In this document: in pieces, positions 9,414 through 21,402 of the stretch | Numbering within the stretch: position 1 is the first letter of the stretch | Layout: every line of letters begins with the position of its first letter | NCBI RefSeq assembly: GCF_900102135.1 | Contig: NZ_FMVJ01000004.1 | Coordinates: 1 to 64,000, forward strand | Length of the DNA stretch: 64,000 nucleotides | DNA from: Microvirga guangxiensis | Lineage (GTDB): Bacteria; Pseudomonadota; Alphaproteobacteria; Rhizobiales; Beijerinckiaceae | Direction: 5' to 3' | Notes under the pieces: generated by a model | Seen by the model: only the letters and a program-made list of their open reading frames with translations | What the model was told of the DNA's origin: nothing | The model's database searches: none | Position numbers and translations under genes: made by a program

Positions 9414-10382
9414 TCAGATGTTGCCGCTGATGCGCTTTCGCGCGATCTCCACATAAGACGCTTCCGCCTCAAATCCGATGAAGCGGCGGCTCAAAGCTTT
9501 CGCCGCGACCAATGTCGTGCCGCTGCCGCAGAAAGGATCGAGGACGATCTGGCCTTCCCGCGTGGTGAGCTCGATCAAGGCCTGCATCAGGCGAACGGGT
9601 TTCTGAGTCGGATGCAAACCGCCTTCTTTCGGCATGAAGCCGAGATCGAGCACATTGTCGGGATCGGACACGTATTTCAGAAATGCATCCTGGTTATACC
9701 CGCCGACACCCTGGACGAGTGCGTTGTCGGCGAGCGTCGCGCCGATCTTGTAGGGCTTTGTGAGCCACAGAACCGGCTCGAACGTAGGGCGCAGATTTCC
9801 AACGCGCCATCCATCCCAGGTTTGTGCGGCATCCGCGTTTCCGCGCCGTTCATAGACCGCGCTCAAGCGCTGTGCGCGATGAGGCGCGCGCTCCCGCATC
9901 CACGCAAGCATGTCCTTGTAGGAGAATCCCGAATCCTCCATGGCGGCGATGCAGCGATGAGCCAAACGACGTCCGGCGAAGACGAGCGCGGAGCCGCCTG
10001 GCTTCAACACGCGCAGCCATTCCGGCGCCCAGGTGAGGCACCATTCGTAGTATTCGCGCGGGATGGCGCGGTCGGCTTCCGACCAGCCATTGATGGGCTT
10101 GCCGCGTTTCTTGAACACCGCGCCCGCCTTCGCCTGTGCGGGACTTGAACCGAGATAGGCGGAATTGGTGTTGGTGTGCAGCACATCCCAATCCTCGGCC
10201 CCGATGCCGTAGGGAATGTCGCTCAGGATCAGATGCACGCTCTCGTCAGGCAGCGTCTTGATGAGTTCGATGGAATTGCCGGAAACCACATCGTCGAGCG
10301 GCAGCACGCATTCTTCGGCATGCGGGGCCGGAACGGCGCTACGGCGATGGGCGGTGTCGTGCCTCACGGAAATATGCTTCAA
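9414..10382 (-). CDS. Solitary DNA methyltransferase (N6-adenine/N4-cytosine type)
   Basis: A 322-residue methyltransferase. The catalytic motif is DIPYG at residues 55-59 instead of the usual DPPY, and the AdoMet motif is DPFCGSG near residue 284, so the catalytic motif precedes the AdoMet motif, the beta-group order. The middle segment (about 90-230) should hold target recognition. It lacks the C-terminal domain of CcrM and the NPPYG signature of Dam, so its site cannot be predicted. No restriction endonuclease lies next to it, which makes it an orphan enzyme of either prophage or regulatory origin. The start at 10382 is uncertain, because the first 30 residues look weakly conserved. Confidence 0.85.
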   Translation of the reverse strand: MKHISVRHDTAHRRSAVPAPHAEECVLPLDDVVSGNSIELIKTLPDESVHLILSDIPYGIGAEDWDVLHTNTNSAYLGSSPAQAKAGAVFKKRGKPINGWSEADRAIPREYYEWCLTWAPEWLRVLKPGGSALVFAGRRLAHRCIAAMEDSGFSYKDMLAWMRERAPHRAQRLSAVYERRGNADAAQTWDGWRVGNLRPTFEPVLWLTKPYKIGATLADNALVQGVGGYNQDAFLKYVSDPDNVLDLGFMPKEGGLHPTQKPVRLMQALIELTTREGQIVLDPFCGSGTTLVAAKALSRRFIGFEAEASYVEIARKRISGNI

Positions 10383-10532
10383 ACCAAGGAAATTCTGCGA
10401 CAGAAGATGCTCTTTCCCTGCCCTTGAAGCGCTCCCCCGTCAATCTCGTTCGGTTTTGGCGCAACCTCAGCTTTGCAACCCGGTTCGGGAATCCCCATCT
10501 CAAGCACAGTTGAAACAAAAGGCCTCTCCCTC

Positions 10533-10730
10533 ATGCGTCTTCTGATCGCCTTGCTCCTGCCCTGGCTGACCTTCTTCACCATCGGACGGCCCTTCGCCGG
10601 GCTGATCTGCCTGATCCTGCAGGTGACCGTCATCGGCTGGCTTCCGGCGGCGATCTGGGCCGTCTATGCGCTGAGCCAGTTCAACACCGACCGCAAGATC
10701 GAAGCCGCCCTGCGCCGACAGGTGCGCTGA
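10533..10730 (+). CDS. Small YqaE/Pmp3-like membrane protein
   Basis: A 65-residue protein with two hydrophobic helices separated by a short turn (LLIALLLPWLTFFTIG, then LICLILQVTVIGWLPAAIW). The pattern, including the glycine/proline-rich turn and the WLPAAIWAVYAL ending, fits the YqaE/Pmp3 family of small plasma-membrane proteins linked to salt and membrane-potential stress. The start is the ATG at 10533, because upstream in-frame residues are hydrophilic and unlike the family. The assignment rests on length, topology and motif only. Confidence 0.7.
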   Translation: MRLLIALLLPWLTFFTIGRPFAGLICLILQVTVIGWLPAAIWAVYALSQFNTDRKIEAALRRQVR

Positions 10731-10777
10731 TTTCCAGCCTAGACGATGGGAACAGTCCGGATGTCAGTGAGTGCAGA

Positions 10778-10803
10778 GATTGGCGTCCCTGGAGACGCCA
10801 ATC
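10778..10803. terminator. Hairpin terminator between convergent genes
   Basis: A 10-base-pair perfect stem (GATTGGCGTC paired with GACGCCAATC, six-base loop) lies between the stop codons of the Pmp3-like gene and the minus-strand secreted protein gene. No T-tract is present. Confidence 0.6.
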
Positions 10804-10809
10804 CGCTTG

Positions 10810-11151
10810 TCACCGCCGGCTCATCAGCACGGTGGAGCTTTGGCCGTTCGTTCCCTGCCATATGTAGTCGGCTTGGCCATCCTTGCGTGCTTTCAATGTC
10901 ACGGAAGCGCCTTCAGCATGTTTGATCGACACGCTCTGAGAGCCGACAGATGACCGGGCCAGCGGCTGGTCCTGACCATTTGATCGCCAGTACTGGACCT
11001 TCTTTCCCGAAATGGCGATCTCTGTCATCCGCCCATTGGCAGCGCGCCCGCTCCAAACGCCTGTCCAATCGATTGCCCATGCAGGCGATAGCGTCGATGC
11101 AAGGCCTGCTGCCAGTGCAACCGACCAAAGCCCCAGTTTCTTAGACCTCAT
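10810..11151 (-). CDS. Small secreted protein of unknown function
   Basis: A 113-residue protein with a clear signal peptide (MRSKKLGLWSVALAAG..., cleavage probably after SPAWA). The mature part, about 88 residues, begins IDWTGVWSGRAANGRMTEIAISG and reads like a small beta-rich periplasmic domain, with alternating polar and hydrophobic residues and no cysteines. Similar short WTGVW/GxW starts occur in several uncharacterised rhizobial periplasmic proteins. I do not recognise the family. The ATG is preceded by a nested palindrome. Confidence 0.6.
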   Translation of the reverse strand: MRSKKLGLWSVALAAGLASTLSPAWAIDWTGVWSGRAANGRMTEIAISGKKVQYWRSNGQDQPLARSSVGSQSVSIKHAEGASVTLKARKDGQADYIWQGTNGQSSTVLMSRR

Positions 11152-11162
11152 ATGCAGCCTTC

Positions 11163-11220
11163 CTTATCCGGCCGGAATGCAGAATGCTTCTACAGCCAAG
11201 CTTGGAGGATGCCGGATAAG
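11163..11220. repeat. Nested palindrome upstream of the small secreted protein gene
   Basis: A 10-base inverted repeat, CTTATCCGGC (11163-11172) and GCCGGATAAG (11211-11220), flanks an inner perfect palindrome CCAAGCTTGG (11196-11205). It begins 12 bases upstream of the start codon at 11151, so it is either a leader structure or an operator. Confidence 0.6.
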
Positions 11221-11292
11221 CGAGCATCCTCTCAATCTGCTCAAAGGGATCAACTGCAGGCCTAGGGTTGGAAATTATGTATAGCGATCAGG

Positions 11293-11315
11293 CCGCCGCA
11301 TTGGTGATGCGGCGG
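11293..11315 (-). terminator. Possible terminator after yggS
   Basis: An 8-base-pair perfect hairpin (CCGCCGCA paired with TGCGGCGG, seven-base loop) lies about 45 bases beyond the yggS stop codon. It has no T-tract on the minus strand. Confidence 0.35.
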
Positions 11316-11360
11316 ACATTGCCGGATCAGGTCACGCAAGCGATTTCGGTCAGGCGCGGC

Positions 11361-12041
11361 TCACACCGTCTTCGACCGCGCCCCGAAAATCGCGCTTCCC
11401 ACCCGCACATGGGTTGCCCCGAGCTGGATCGCCTCGTCGAAATCGGCGCTCATGCCCATGGAGAGCACTTTCAGCCCATGACGCTTGGCGATGGTGTTGA
11501 GGAGCGCGAAATGCGGTGATGGCGGGTCTTCCGCCGGGGGAATGCACATAAGGCCTTCGATTTCGAGGCCATGCTTGGTGCGGCAGGTCTCGAGAAACGC
11601 GTCGACCTCGGTCGGGATCACCCCGCCCTTCTGGGGCTCCTCGCCAGTATTCACCTGAACCAGCAGGCGCGGCTTCTTCCCCTGCTTGGCGATCTCCTTG
11701 GCAAGCGCCTCGGCCAGGGACGGCCGGTCGAGGGTGTGAATCACGTCGAACAGCTCCACCGCCTCCTTGGCCTTGTTGGACTGGAGCGGGCCGATCATGT
11801 GGAGCTCGACATCGAAATAGCGCTGGCGCAGGCCCGGCCACTTGGCCTTTGCCTCCTGCACGTAGTTCTCACCGAAAACCCGCTGGCCCGCGGCCAGAAC
11901 CGGCTCGATGGCCTCCACCGGGAAGGTCTTGGAAACGGCCACCAGGGTGATGCCGGAAGGCTCGCGCTCGTAGTCGGACGCGGCGCGGCGGATCGCCTCC
12001 CGCACCTCCTGCAGACCCTCGACGGGATTGTTCTCGCTCAT
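11361..12041 (-). CDS. yggS: YggS-family pyridoxal-phosphate homeostasis protein
   Basis: A 226-residue protein with the fold-III alanine-racemase-like barrel of the YggS/PLPBP family. The PLP lysine is in VAVSKTFP (about residue 38). The conserved segments FGENYVQEA, WHMIGPLQSNKAKE-like (here ELHMIGPLQSNKAKEAV), LLVQVNTGEEPQKGG and LSMGMSADFDEAIQLGATHVRVGSAIFG are all present. The family buffers free PLP and affects amino-acid balance; it has no established catalytic reaction. It is divergent from leuS, with 126 bases between starts. Confidence 0.95.
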   Translation of the reverse strand: MSENNPVEGLQEVREAIRRAASDYEREPSGITLVAVSKTFPVEAIEPVLAAGQRVFGENYVQEAKAKWPGLRQRYFDVELHMIGPLQSNKAKEAVELFDVIHTLDRPSLAEALAKEIAKQGKKPRLLVQVNTGEEPQKGGVIPTEVDAFLETCRTKHGLEIEGLMCIPPAEDPPSPHFALLNTIAKRHGLKVLSMGMSADFDEAIQLGATHVRVGSAIFGARSKTV

Positions 12042-12167
12042 GGGACCCTCTCAAAGCCGTCTTCGCACGCGCGAAACCGTTGACCGCGCGGGAGAGCTGT
12101 GTCCTAGTCCGCCGCAACCCGGCAGCGCAAGCTGCTTCGCTTATCAACGACGGATGTACTGAAGAAA

Positions 12168-14775
<2,608 letters not shown>

Positions 14776-14789
<14 letters not shown>

Positions 14790-15312
14790 CCTCAAGCGCC
14801 TGGCCCACATTGCGATTGTGGCGAGCCTCTCCCTCGGCCTGACCGCCTGCTTCAAGCCGCTCTACGGCCCTACTGCCTCGGGCGAGTCGCTCCAAACGGT
14901 TCTGGCCGCCATCGATGTTCCCGAGGTCCCTTGGCCGGACAGCCAGGCGGTAATGGGCCATTATGTGCGCAGCGAGCTGATCTTCGCTTTGAATGGCTCA
15001 GGCTCCGACACGCCCAAGCGCTATGTGCTGAAGATCGCTCTGACCAAATCGCTTTCGACTCCCATCGTCGATACGGAGACGGGGCGCGCTAGCTCGGCGA
15101 TCGTCACAGGGACGCTCGCCTACACACTGACCGATCTCAAGGGCACGACGATCATCACTCAAGGCTCGGCGACATCGTCCACGAGCTACGACCGGTATCA
15201 GCAGCGGTTTGCCACCGTGCGCGCCCAGCGCGATGCAGAGATCAGGCTCGCCAAGGTCCTGGTGGATCAGGTGAAAACCCGTTTGGCGGCAACGCTCTCC
15301 GCAGGCAGCTAA
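14776..15312 (+). CDS. lptE: LPS-assembly lipoprotein LptE
   Basis: A 178-residue lipoprotein. The N terminus has a membrane helix and the lipobox-like LGLTAC, with the acylated Cys near residue 25, followed by [11 protein letters not shown], the alphaproteobacterial LptE signature. LptE plugs the LptD barrel in the outer membrane and takes part in exporting LPS. It overlaps leuS by 14 bases and precedes holA; leuS-lptE-holA is the conserved order in this class, and that context does much to secure the call because the family is poorly conserved. Confidence 0.9.
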
Positions 15313-15321
15313 GGCATCTCC

Positions 15322-15405
15322 CGCAAAAGTGGATCCGGCTTTGCGAGAAAAATTGAGATTTTTCAGAGACTTAGAGCACTTTCCGTCCTCATGGGGAACG
15401 CTCTA
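15322..15405. repeat. Intergenic palindromic element before holA
   Basis: Two small inverted repeats sit in the lptE-holA gap: CGCAAA/TTTGCG (15322-15327 with 15340-15345) and TAGAGC/GCTCTA (15372-15377 with 15400-15405). The sequence resembles the palindromic element at 28520-28622, including a shared AAAAGTGGAT core. A dispersed repeat family is likely. Confidence 0.45.
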
Positions 15406-15407
15406 GC

Positions 15408-16427
15408 ATGGTTGCCGTCAAGGCCGGCGATGTGGACGGGGTGCTCCGGCGTCCCAACCCACAGATCAGCATTTACCTTTTTTACGGGCCTGACATAGGC
15501 CTCATCAACGAACGCGCCCGGGCAATCGCGGAGCGCTCGGTCGACGATCCTTCCGATCCATTCCAGCTCATCCGCATCGATGGCGACGACATCGCTTCCG
15601 ATCCAGCGCGCCTGGCGGACGAGGCCGGTACCATGGGCCTGTTCGGAGGCAAACGCGCGATCTGGGTGAAATCCACCTCGCGCAACATCGCTCCGGCCGT
15701 CGATGCGGTTCTCAAAGGCGAGTTGACGGATACGGTGGTTGTCATCGAAGGCGGCGATCTCCAGAAATCCTCGCCCCTGAGAACCCTGTGCGAGCGCTCG
15801 CAAAAAGCGCTCGCCCTGCCCTGTTATGCCGATACAGGCCGCGATCTCGGCGCGGTCGTCGACGAAACGTTGAAAAACAACGGTTTCTCAATCACCCGCG
15901 ACGCTCGCACAGCCCTGATCGCCAGCCTTGGCGGTGACCGTTTGGCGACCCGCGGGGAACTCTCCAAGCTCATGCTCTACGCGCATGGAAAACGCGAGAT
16001 TGTCCTTGAGGATGTCGATGCGATCATGAGCGATGTGTCGAGCCTTGCCATGGATGCAGTGGTCGACGCCGCTTTCGGCGGAGAGGGCACGAATCTCGAA
16101 ATTGGTTCACGGCGCTTGGCCGCCGAGGGAGTTCACGCCTCGGTTCTGCTGGGCGCGGCGCTCCGTCATGCCCTGATGCTGCTGACTACGCGCCTTACCG
16201 TCGAGGAAGGACGCCCCATCCCGACCGTGATGGAAACCATGCGCAGCCTGCATTTTCGCCGCAAGCCCTTGGTCGAGCGCCACCTTCAGCGCTGGACCAG
16301 CGAGACCTTGAAGCAGGCTATTGCCCTCATTCAGGCAAGCCTTCTCGACACCCGCCGCATGGCCAGTCTCGACGACACGATTGCCGCGAAAACACTGCTC
16401 GATCTCGCGCGCATGGCGCGGCGTTAA
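15408..16427 (+). CDS. holA: DNA polymerase III, delta subunit
   Basis: A 339-residue protein with the delta-subunit pattern: an N-terminal domain (VAVKAGDVDGVLRRPNPQISIYLFYGPDIGLINERA), DDP...QLIRIDGDDI, EAGTMGLFGGKRAIWVK, and the later KNNGFSITRDARTALIASLGGDRLATRGELSKL segment of the AAA-like and collar domains. HolA opens the sliding clamp as part of the clamp loader. It follows lptE as in other alphaproteobacteria. The start at 15408 lies just after the palindromic element. Confidence 0.93.
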   Translation: MVAVKAGDVDGVLRRPNPQISIYLFYGPDIGLINERARAIAERSVDDPSDPFQLIRIDGDDIASDPARLADEAGTMGLFGGKRAIWVKSTSRNIAPAVDAVLKGELTDTVVVIEGGDLQKSSPLRTLCERSQKALALPCYADTGRDLGAVVDETLKNNGFSITRDARTALIASLGGDRLATRGELSKLMLYAHGKREIVLEDVDAIMSDVSSLAMDAVVDAAFGGEGTNLEIGSRRLAAEGVHASVLLGAALRHALMLLTTRLTVEEGRPIPTVMETMRSLHFRRKPLVERHLQRWTSETLKQAIALIQASLLDTRRMASLDDTIAAKTLLDLARMARR

Positions 16428-16468
16428 CGCAGCAACTCACTCACGAGACTAGAATATCAACGGCTGTA

Positions 16469-16894
16469 TCAGTTTGCGACGTTCAGGGAGAAACCCGACC
16501 AGCAAAAGACCTGTCCGTGATCGGCAGATCGAAGCGATAAGAAGATCGAAAGCCCGTCCGGGTCAGATCCAATTTCGAACATGTCAGGTGGTTTAGCCTT
16601 GCCCCACATTTCGCCATGCCAATAACGCTCGGCAATGGTCCAGTTATAGAACTGGCTGACAAACGTTGCATCCCCACCATGGGGAGATAGGTTCCGCGGA
16701 ACGCCATGGCGGAAGTGAGACGGATAAACATACCCGCCGTTGAACGCGAGCATGAAGCGGCGATAGTCGTCCGGCAAGGATAAACCCGTCTCGCTCTCCC
16801 AGCGGGCGATATCCTGACTGGGGTTCTTTACAGAAGACCAACCAGGCTCGTTAGAGTACCAATGCTCCGGCAAAGGTACGATCAACCGTGGCAT
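16469..16894 (-). CDS. SMI1/KNR4 (SUKH) family immunity-type protein
   Basis: A 141-residue protein with the SUKH pattern: an early W and helix (DIARWESETGLSLPDDYRRFMLAFNGGYVYP), a middle glycine-rich region, then MFEIGSDPDGLSIFLSLRSADHGQVFCW, the beta-strand core with DPDG and the closing FCW. Many SUKH proteins neutralise polymorphic or contact-dependent toxins. Its base composition looks lower in GC than parB or holA, and it sits between holA and parB, where conserved clusters have no gene. No toxin is next to it. This suggests a horizontally acquired orphan immunity gene. Confidence 0.75.
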   Translation of the reverse strand: MPRLIVPLPEHWYSNEPGWSSVKNPSQDIARWESETGLSLPDDYRRFMLAFNGGYVYPSHFRHGVPRNLSPHGGDATFVSQFYNWTIAERYWHGEMWGKAKPPDMFEIGSDPDGLSIFLSLRSADHGQVFCWSGFSLNVAN

Positions 16895-16933
16895 GGCTTT
16901 TTACTCCCATCATGCAACGGCTCCCGCGCAACG

Positions 16934-17821
16934 TTACGGATTCAACCGCCGGCACAGTCCGTCGAGCTGCTCCAAGGTCTTGTAGCGAATGCGCAATTCG
17001 CCACCGTTACCCTTGTGATCGATGGAAACTGTGAGGCCGAGCACATCCTGAAGCACACGCTCCAGAGCGCGGGTATCCGGATCTTTTTCCACCTTTGACG
17101 GCTTGGCGGAGGACTTCGTGTCGAGCTTTGCCGGCTCGGCGCTTTCGGCTTGGGCGATAGCCTCGACCTGGCGCACGCTCATGCCCTGGTCCATCACCTG
17201 CTTGGCGACGGAGACCGGGTCTTTCACGGCGAGCAACGCCCGGCCGTGACCGGCGGAGAGCTTGCGGTCGACAAGCAGCTTCTTCACCGGATCGGGCAGA
17301 TCGCTCAGGCGCATCATGTTGGCGATGTGGCTGCGGCTCTTGCCGATAATTTTCGAGAGGTTCTCCTGCGTGTAGGAGAATTCGGCCATCAGGCGCGCAT
17401 AACCTTCCGCCTCCTCGATGGGATTGAGGTCGGCACGCTGAACGTTTTCGAGAATGGCGTATTCGAGTGAGGTCTTGTCGTCGATATTGACGATGACCAC
17501 CGGCACCTCGTGCAGGCCGGCCTTCTGCGATGCGCGCCAGCGCCGCTCACCGGCGACGATCTCGTAAGTATCGACCTTGTTCGGCAGAGGCCGGACGACG
17601 ATGGGCTGGATGATGCCGCGATCCTTGATCGATTGGGTCAGCTCCTGCAGCTCCGCATCCTCGAACACCTTGCGCGGGTTGCGCGGATTGGGAACGAGAA
17701 ACTCGACAGGCACTTTCTTCTGCCCGCCCTTGTTGCTGCCCTGCATGGTGCCCATCTCGGCGCCAACTTCGCCGATCAGTGCGGCCAAGCCCCGGCCGAG
17801 CGACTTCGCTTCTTTTGCCAT
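16934..17821 (-). CDS. parB: Chromosome-partitioning protein ParB
   Basis: A 295-residue ParB/Spo0J protein. The N terminus MAKEAKSLGRGLAALIGEV is the ParA-stimulating peptide of chromosomal ParB. The ParB/sulfiredoxin CTPase domain carries VPNPRNPRKVF and GERRWRA (residues 91-97), and the helix-turn-helix is near SYTQENLSKIIGKSRSHIANMMRL. The protein loads on parS and spreads as a CTP-dependent clamp. Two parS sites are present in the same cluster. It follows parA by 18 bases. Confidence 0.97.
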   Translation of the reverse strand: MAKEAKSLGRGLAALIGEVGAEMGTMQGSNKGGQKKVPVEFLVPNPRNPRKVFEDAELQELTQSIKDRGIIQPIVVRPLPNKVDTYEIVAGERRWRASQKAGLHEVPVVIVNIDDKTSLEYAILENVQRADLNPIEEAEGYARLMAEFSYTQENLSKIIGKSRSHIANMMRLSDLPDPVKKLLVDRKLSAGHGRALLAVKDPVSVAKQVMDQGMSVRQVEAIAQAESAEPAKLDTKSSAKPSKVEKDPDTRALERVLQDVLGLTVSIDHKGNGGELRIRYKTLEQLDGLCRRLNP

Positions 17822-17839
17822 TGTCTGTCTCTAACTGTG

Positions 17840-18675
<836 letters not shown>

Positions 18676-18679
<4 letters not shown>

Positions 18680-19302
18680 GAGTGGCTCTCGATGGAGGTT
18701 ATGCGAATAATCCTGGCGTCAGAATCGGTGCGGCTCGGCAGGACATCTGCTTCGAATGTCCACCTTTTCCGGGCCTCGGTCAATTCAGACTCGGCGTCAC
18801 GCCCCTTGGGAAAGAGGCCGGTTGTCCCCGCTTTCAACATGGGCTCAGTCCATTCCAGCAACTGAGTTAATGAGGCGAGAGCCCGCGCGGAGACGACGTC
18901 GACTTGGCCGACAAGAGTAGGAACGATGGTTTCCAGCCGTGCGGCATGCACTGTAACGGCGGACCCGGTAAGGCGCGCGACATGTCGGAGGAAGGAGCAT
19001 TTCCGGGAATTGCTCTCGACGAGTTGCACCTTCAGCCCCCTCTCCTGCCCCACAATGGCGACGACTAGGCCTGGGAAACCCGCACCGGAGCCGAGATCAA
19101 CCCAAGTCTTGGCATCAGGAGCGAGCTCGAGCAGCTGGAGGGAATCGACGATATGCCGGTCCCAGATTTGGTCGAGAGTCGCAGGGCCAACAAGGTTCTT
19201 GATCACCTGCCAGCGGCGAAGCTCTTGCTCCAGGATCTGGAGCTTCTCTTGTGTTTCACGTGAAACATTCAATGCGGTACGGGACGAAACAGCTGCGCTC
19301 AT
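18676..19302 (-). CDS. rsmG: 16S rRNA (guanine-N7)-methyltransferase RsmG
   Basis: A 208-residue AdoMet-dependent methyltransferase that modifies G527 of 16S rRNA. The key motif is [20 protein letters not shown], and [14 protein letters not shown] is the usual N-terminal helix sequence. The conserved cysteine of the family is in [13 protein letters not shown]. The gene overlaps mnmG and parA by four bases each. The first codons contain a perfect parS site (see 19252-19267). Confidence 0.95.
19252..19267. other. parS site 1 (perfect 16-mer)
   Basis: The sequence TGTTTCACGTGAAACA matches the bacterial parS consensus exactly. It lies within the start of the rsmG coding sequence. ParB should nucleate here. 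Confidence 0.95.
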
Positions 19303-21212
19303 TGTATCGCCGCTTTCTCCAAGCGAGACACGCGCGTACCCGATTTCTTGGCATGAGCCGCAAGAAGCGTCAGCGCAGCAGGAGTGATACCCTCGATACG
19401 GGCGGCCTGACCAAGGGTCTTGGGTCGAACGAGCACGAGCTTGGCTTTAATCTCATTCGAAAGGCCAGGAAGCCCCTGAAAATCGAGGCCCTCCTCAAGC
19501 ACGATCCCCTCATCCCGCCGATAGGCGGCAATATCGGCCTGCTGGCGATCCAGATAAACGGCATAGGTCGCGTCCGTCTCCAACCGTTCCTGAACCTGCG
19601 GGCTCGCAGATGAAAGGTCGGGCCAAACCTTGGCAAGATCACTCCAGCCAATGGTCGGATAGGAGAGGAGCTGATAGGCGCTCCGGCGAACGCCGTCCTG
19701 ATTCAGGTTCAAACCCTGACGGGAAGCCTCTTGCGGGGTCAGGCTCAAGCTCTGGAGTTTCTCGCGAAGGGAGCTGATCTCATCCTGCGACCGGCGAAAA
19801 TGCGCCCCGCGCGCTGAACCAACGCAACCGATTTCCAGACCCTTTCCGGTCAGGCGCTCATCCACGTTATCGATACGCAGGCTCAGACGGTATTCCGAGC
19901 GCGACGTGAACATCCGATAGGGCTCGCTCACGCCTCGGGTAATCAGATCGTCGATCAAAACGCCGATATAAGATTCGGCACGGTCAAAGACCACACTCTC
20001 CTGCCCGGCAGCACTGCGAGCAGCATTGATTCCGGCCACCAGCCCCTGAGCCCCCGCCTCCTCATAGCCCGTCGTGCCATTGATCTGGCCGGCGAGGAAA
20101 AGACCTTTGACGGCCTTCGTCTCAAGCCCGGACGTCAGGTTACGGGGGTCCACATAATCGTATTCAATGGCATAGGCAGGCTGGAGCATCCGCACCTTTT
20201 CGAGGCCGGGAATATGCTTGAGGAACTCCAGCTGAACTTCTTCCGGAAGAGAGGTCGAGATACCATTGGGGTAGACCGTGATATCATCGAGGCCTTCCGG
20301 CTCAAGGAAAATCTGGTGTCCGTCACGGTCGCCGAAGCGCACCACCTTGTCCTCAATGGAGGGGCAATAGCGCGGACCAGTGCCCTGGATATCGCCGGAA
20401 TACATGGCGGAGCGGTGCAGGTTGCCTCTGATCAGCTCATGAACCTTGGCAGTCGTGCGGGTAATGCCGCATTCGATCTGGGGCGTGGTGATCCTGTCCG
20501 TCAGCAACGAGAACGGCACCGGATCATCATCCGCTGCCTGCTTGTCGACCCCAGCCCAGTCGATCGTCCGCCCATCGAGACGAGGCGGCGTACCGGTCTT
20601 GAGACGGCCGAGGGTAAAGCCGAGGCGGGCGAAGGTCTTCGGCAGCCCAAGCGACGGGCGCTCGCCCATTCGCCCTGCAGGGATCTTCTTCTCACCGATA
20701 TGGATGAGCCCGGACAGGAAAGTCCCGGTCGTGATGACCACAGCGCCGGTTGCAAGCGTTCTGCCATCGGCTAGGAGCAGGCCGCTCACGCGGCCGTCGT
20801 GAACGACGAGATCATCCGCCTCCCCTTCCACGATGGTGAGGTTTGCCGTCTGCAGAAGTTCAGCCTGCATGGCGCGCGCATAGAGCTTGCGATCCGCCTG
20901 TGTGCGGGGTCCGCGCACGGCAGGTCCCTTGCGGCGGTTGAGCAGGCGGAACTGGATGCCGGCCTTGTCCGCGAGGCGGCCCATGACGCCATCAAGAGCA
21001 TCGATCTCGCGCACGAGGTGACCCTTGCCGAGACCGCCGATGGCCGGGTTGCAGGACATGGCGCCGACAGTCGCGAGCTTGTGCGTGACAAGAGCCGTGC
21101 GCGCGCCCATGCGTGCCGAAGCAGCGGCCGCTTCGGCACCGGCATGGCCACCACCGACCACGACCACATCAAACGTGTCAGGCGTAGAAATCTGACTCAC
21201 TGGAAACTCCAT
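19299..21212 (-). CDS. mnmG: tRNA uridine 5-carboxymethylaminomethyl modification enzyme MnmG
   Basis: A 637-residue FAD protein that with MnmE makes the wobble-uridine cmnm5 modification. It has the dinucleotide motif [18 protein letters not shown], the [27 protein letters not shown] segment with the family Cys, [17 protein letters not shown], and [18 protein letters not shown] take the ATG at 21212 (MEFPVS); the longer open frame to 21341 contains no conserved residues and covers a parS site. A start immediately before the FAD motif is also possible. Confidence 0.95.
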   Translation of the reverse strand: MEFPVSQISTPDTFDVVVVGGGHAGAEAAAASARMGARTALVTHKLATVGAMSCNPAIGGLGKGHLVREIDALDGVMGRLADKAGIQFRLLNRRKGPAVRGPRTQADRKLYARAMQAELLQTANLTIVEGEADDLVVHDGRVSGLLLADGRTLATGAVVITTGTFLSGLIHIGEKKIPAGRMGERPSLGLPKTFARLGFTLGRLKTGTPPRLDGRTIDWAGVDKQAADDDPVPFSLLTDRITTPQIECGITRTTAKVHELIRGNLHRSAMYSGDIQGTGPRYCPSIEDKVVRFGDRDGHQIFLEPEGLDDITVYPNGISTSLPEEVQLEFLKHIPGLEKVRMLQPAYAIEYDYVDPRNLTSGLETKAVKGLFLAGQINGTTGYEEAGAQGLVAGINAARSAAGQESVVFDRAESYIGVLIDDLITRGVSEPYRMFTSRSEYRLSLRIDNVDERLTGKGLEIGCVGSARGAHFRRSQDEISSLREKLQSLSLTPQEASRQGLNLNQDGVRRSAYQLLSYPTIGWSDLAKVWPDLSSASPQVQERLETDATYAVYLDRQQADIAAYRRDEGIVLEEGLDFQGLPGLSNEIKAKLVLVRPKTLGQAARIEGITPAALTLLAAHAKKSGTRVSRLEKAAIQ

Positions 21213-21257
21213 GCCTGGGGCATATGACGGCGCAGCGAAGAGGTCAAAAGGGCAAAA

Positions 21258-21273
21258 TGTTCCACGTGAAACA
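21258..21273. other. parS site 2 (one mismatch)
   Basis: The sequence TGTTCCACGTGAAACA differs from the parS consensus at one base and keeps the invariant CACGTGAAACA half. It lies in the 190-base gap between mnmE and mnmG, about 2 kb from the first site. Confidence 0.85.
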
Positions 21274-21402
21274 TTTCCCTGGCCCGCCGGTTCTGCACAC
21301 AATTCACACAGGCTATCCAGATCGGATTCAGCACCATTCAACCGATTCGTGAACAGCTCTCCTGAAGACTCGCACAGATTCGCCGTATCGTTACCGACGA
21401 TA

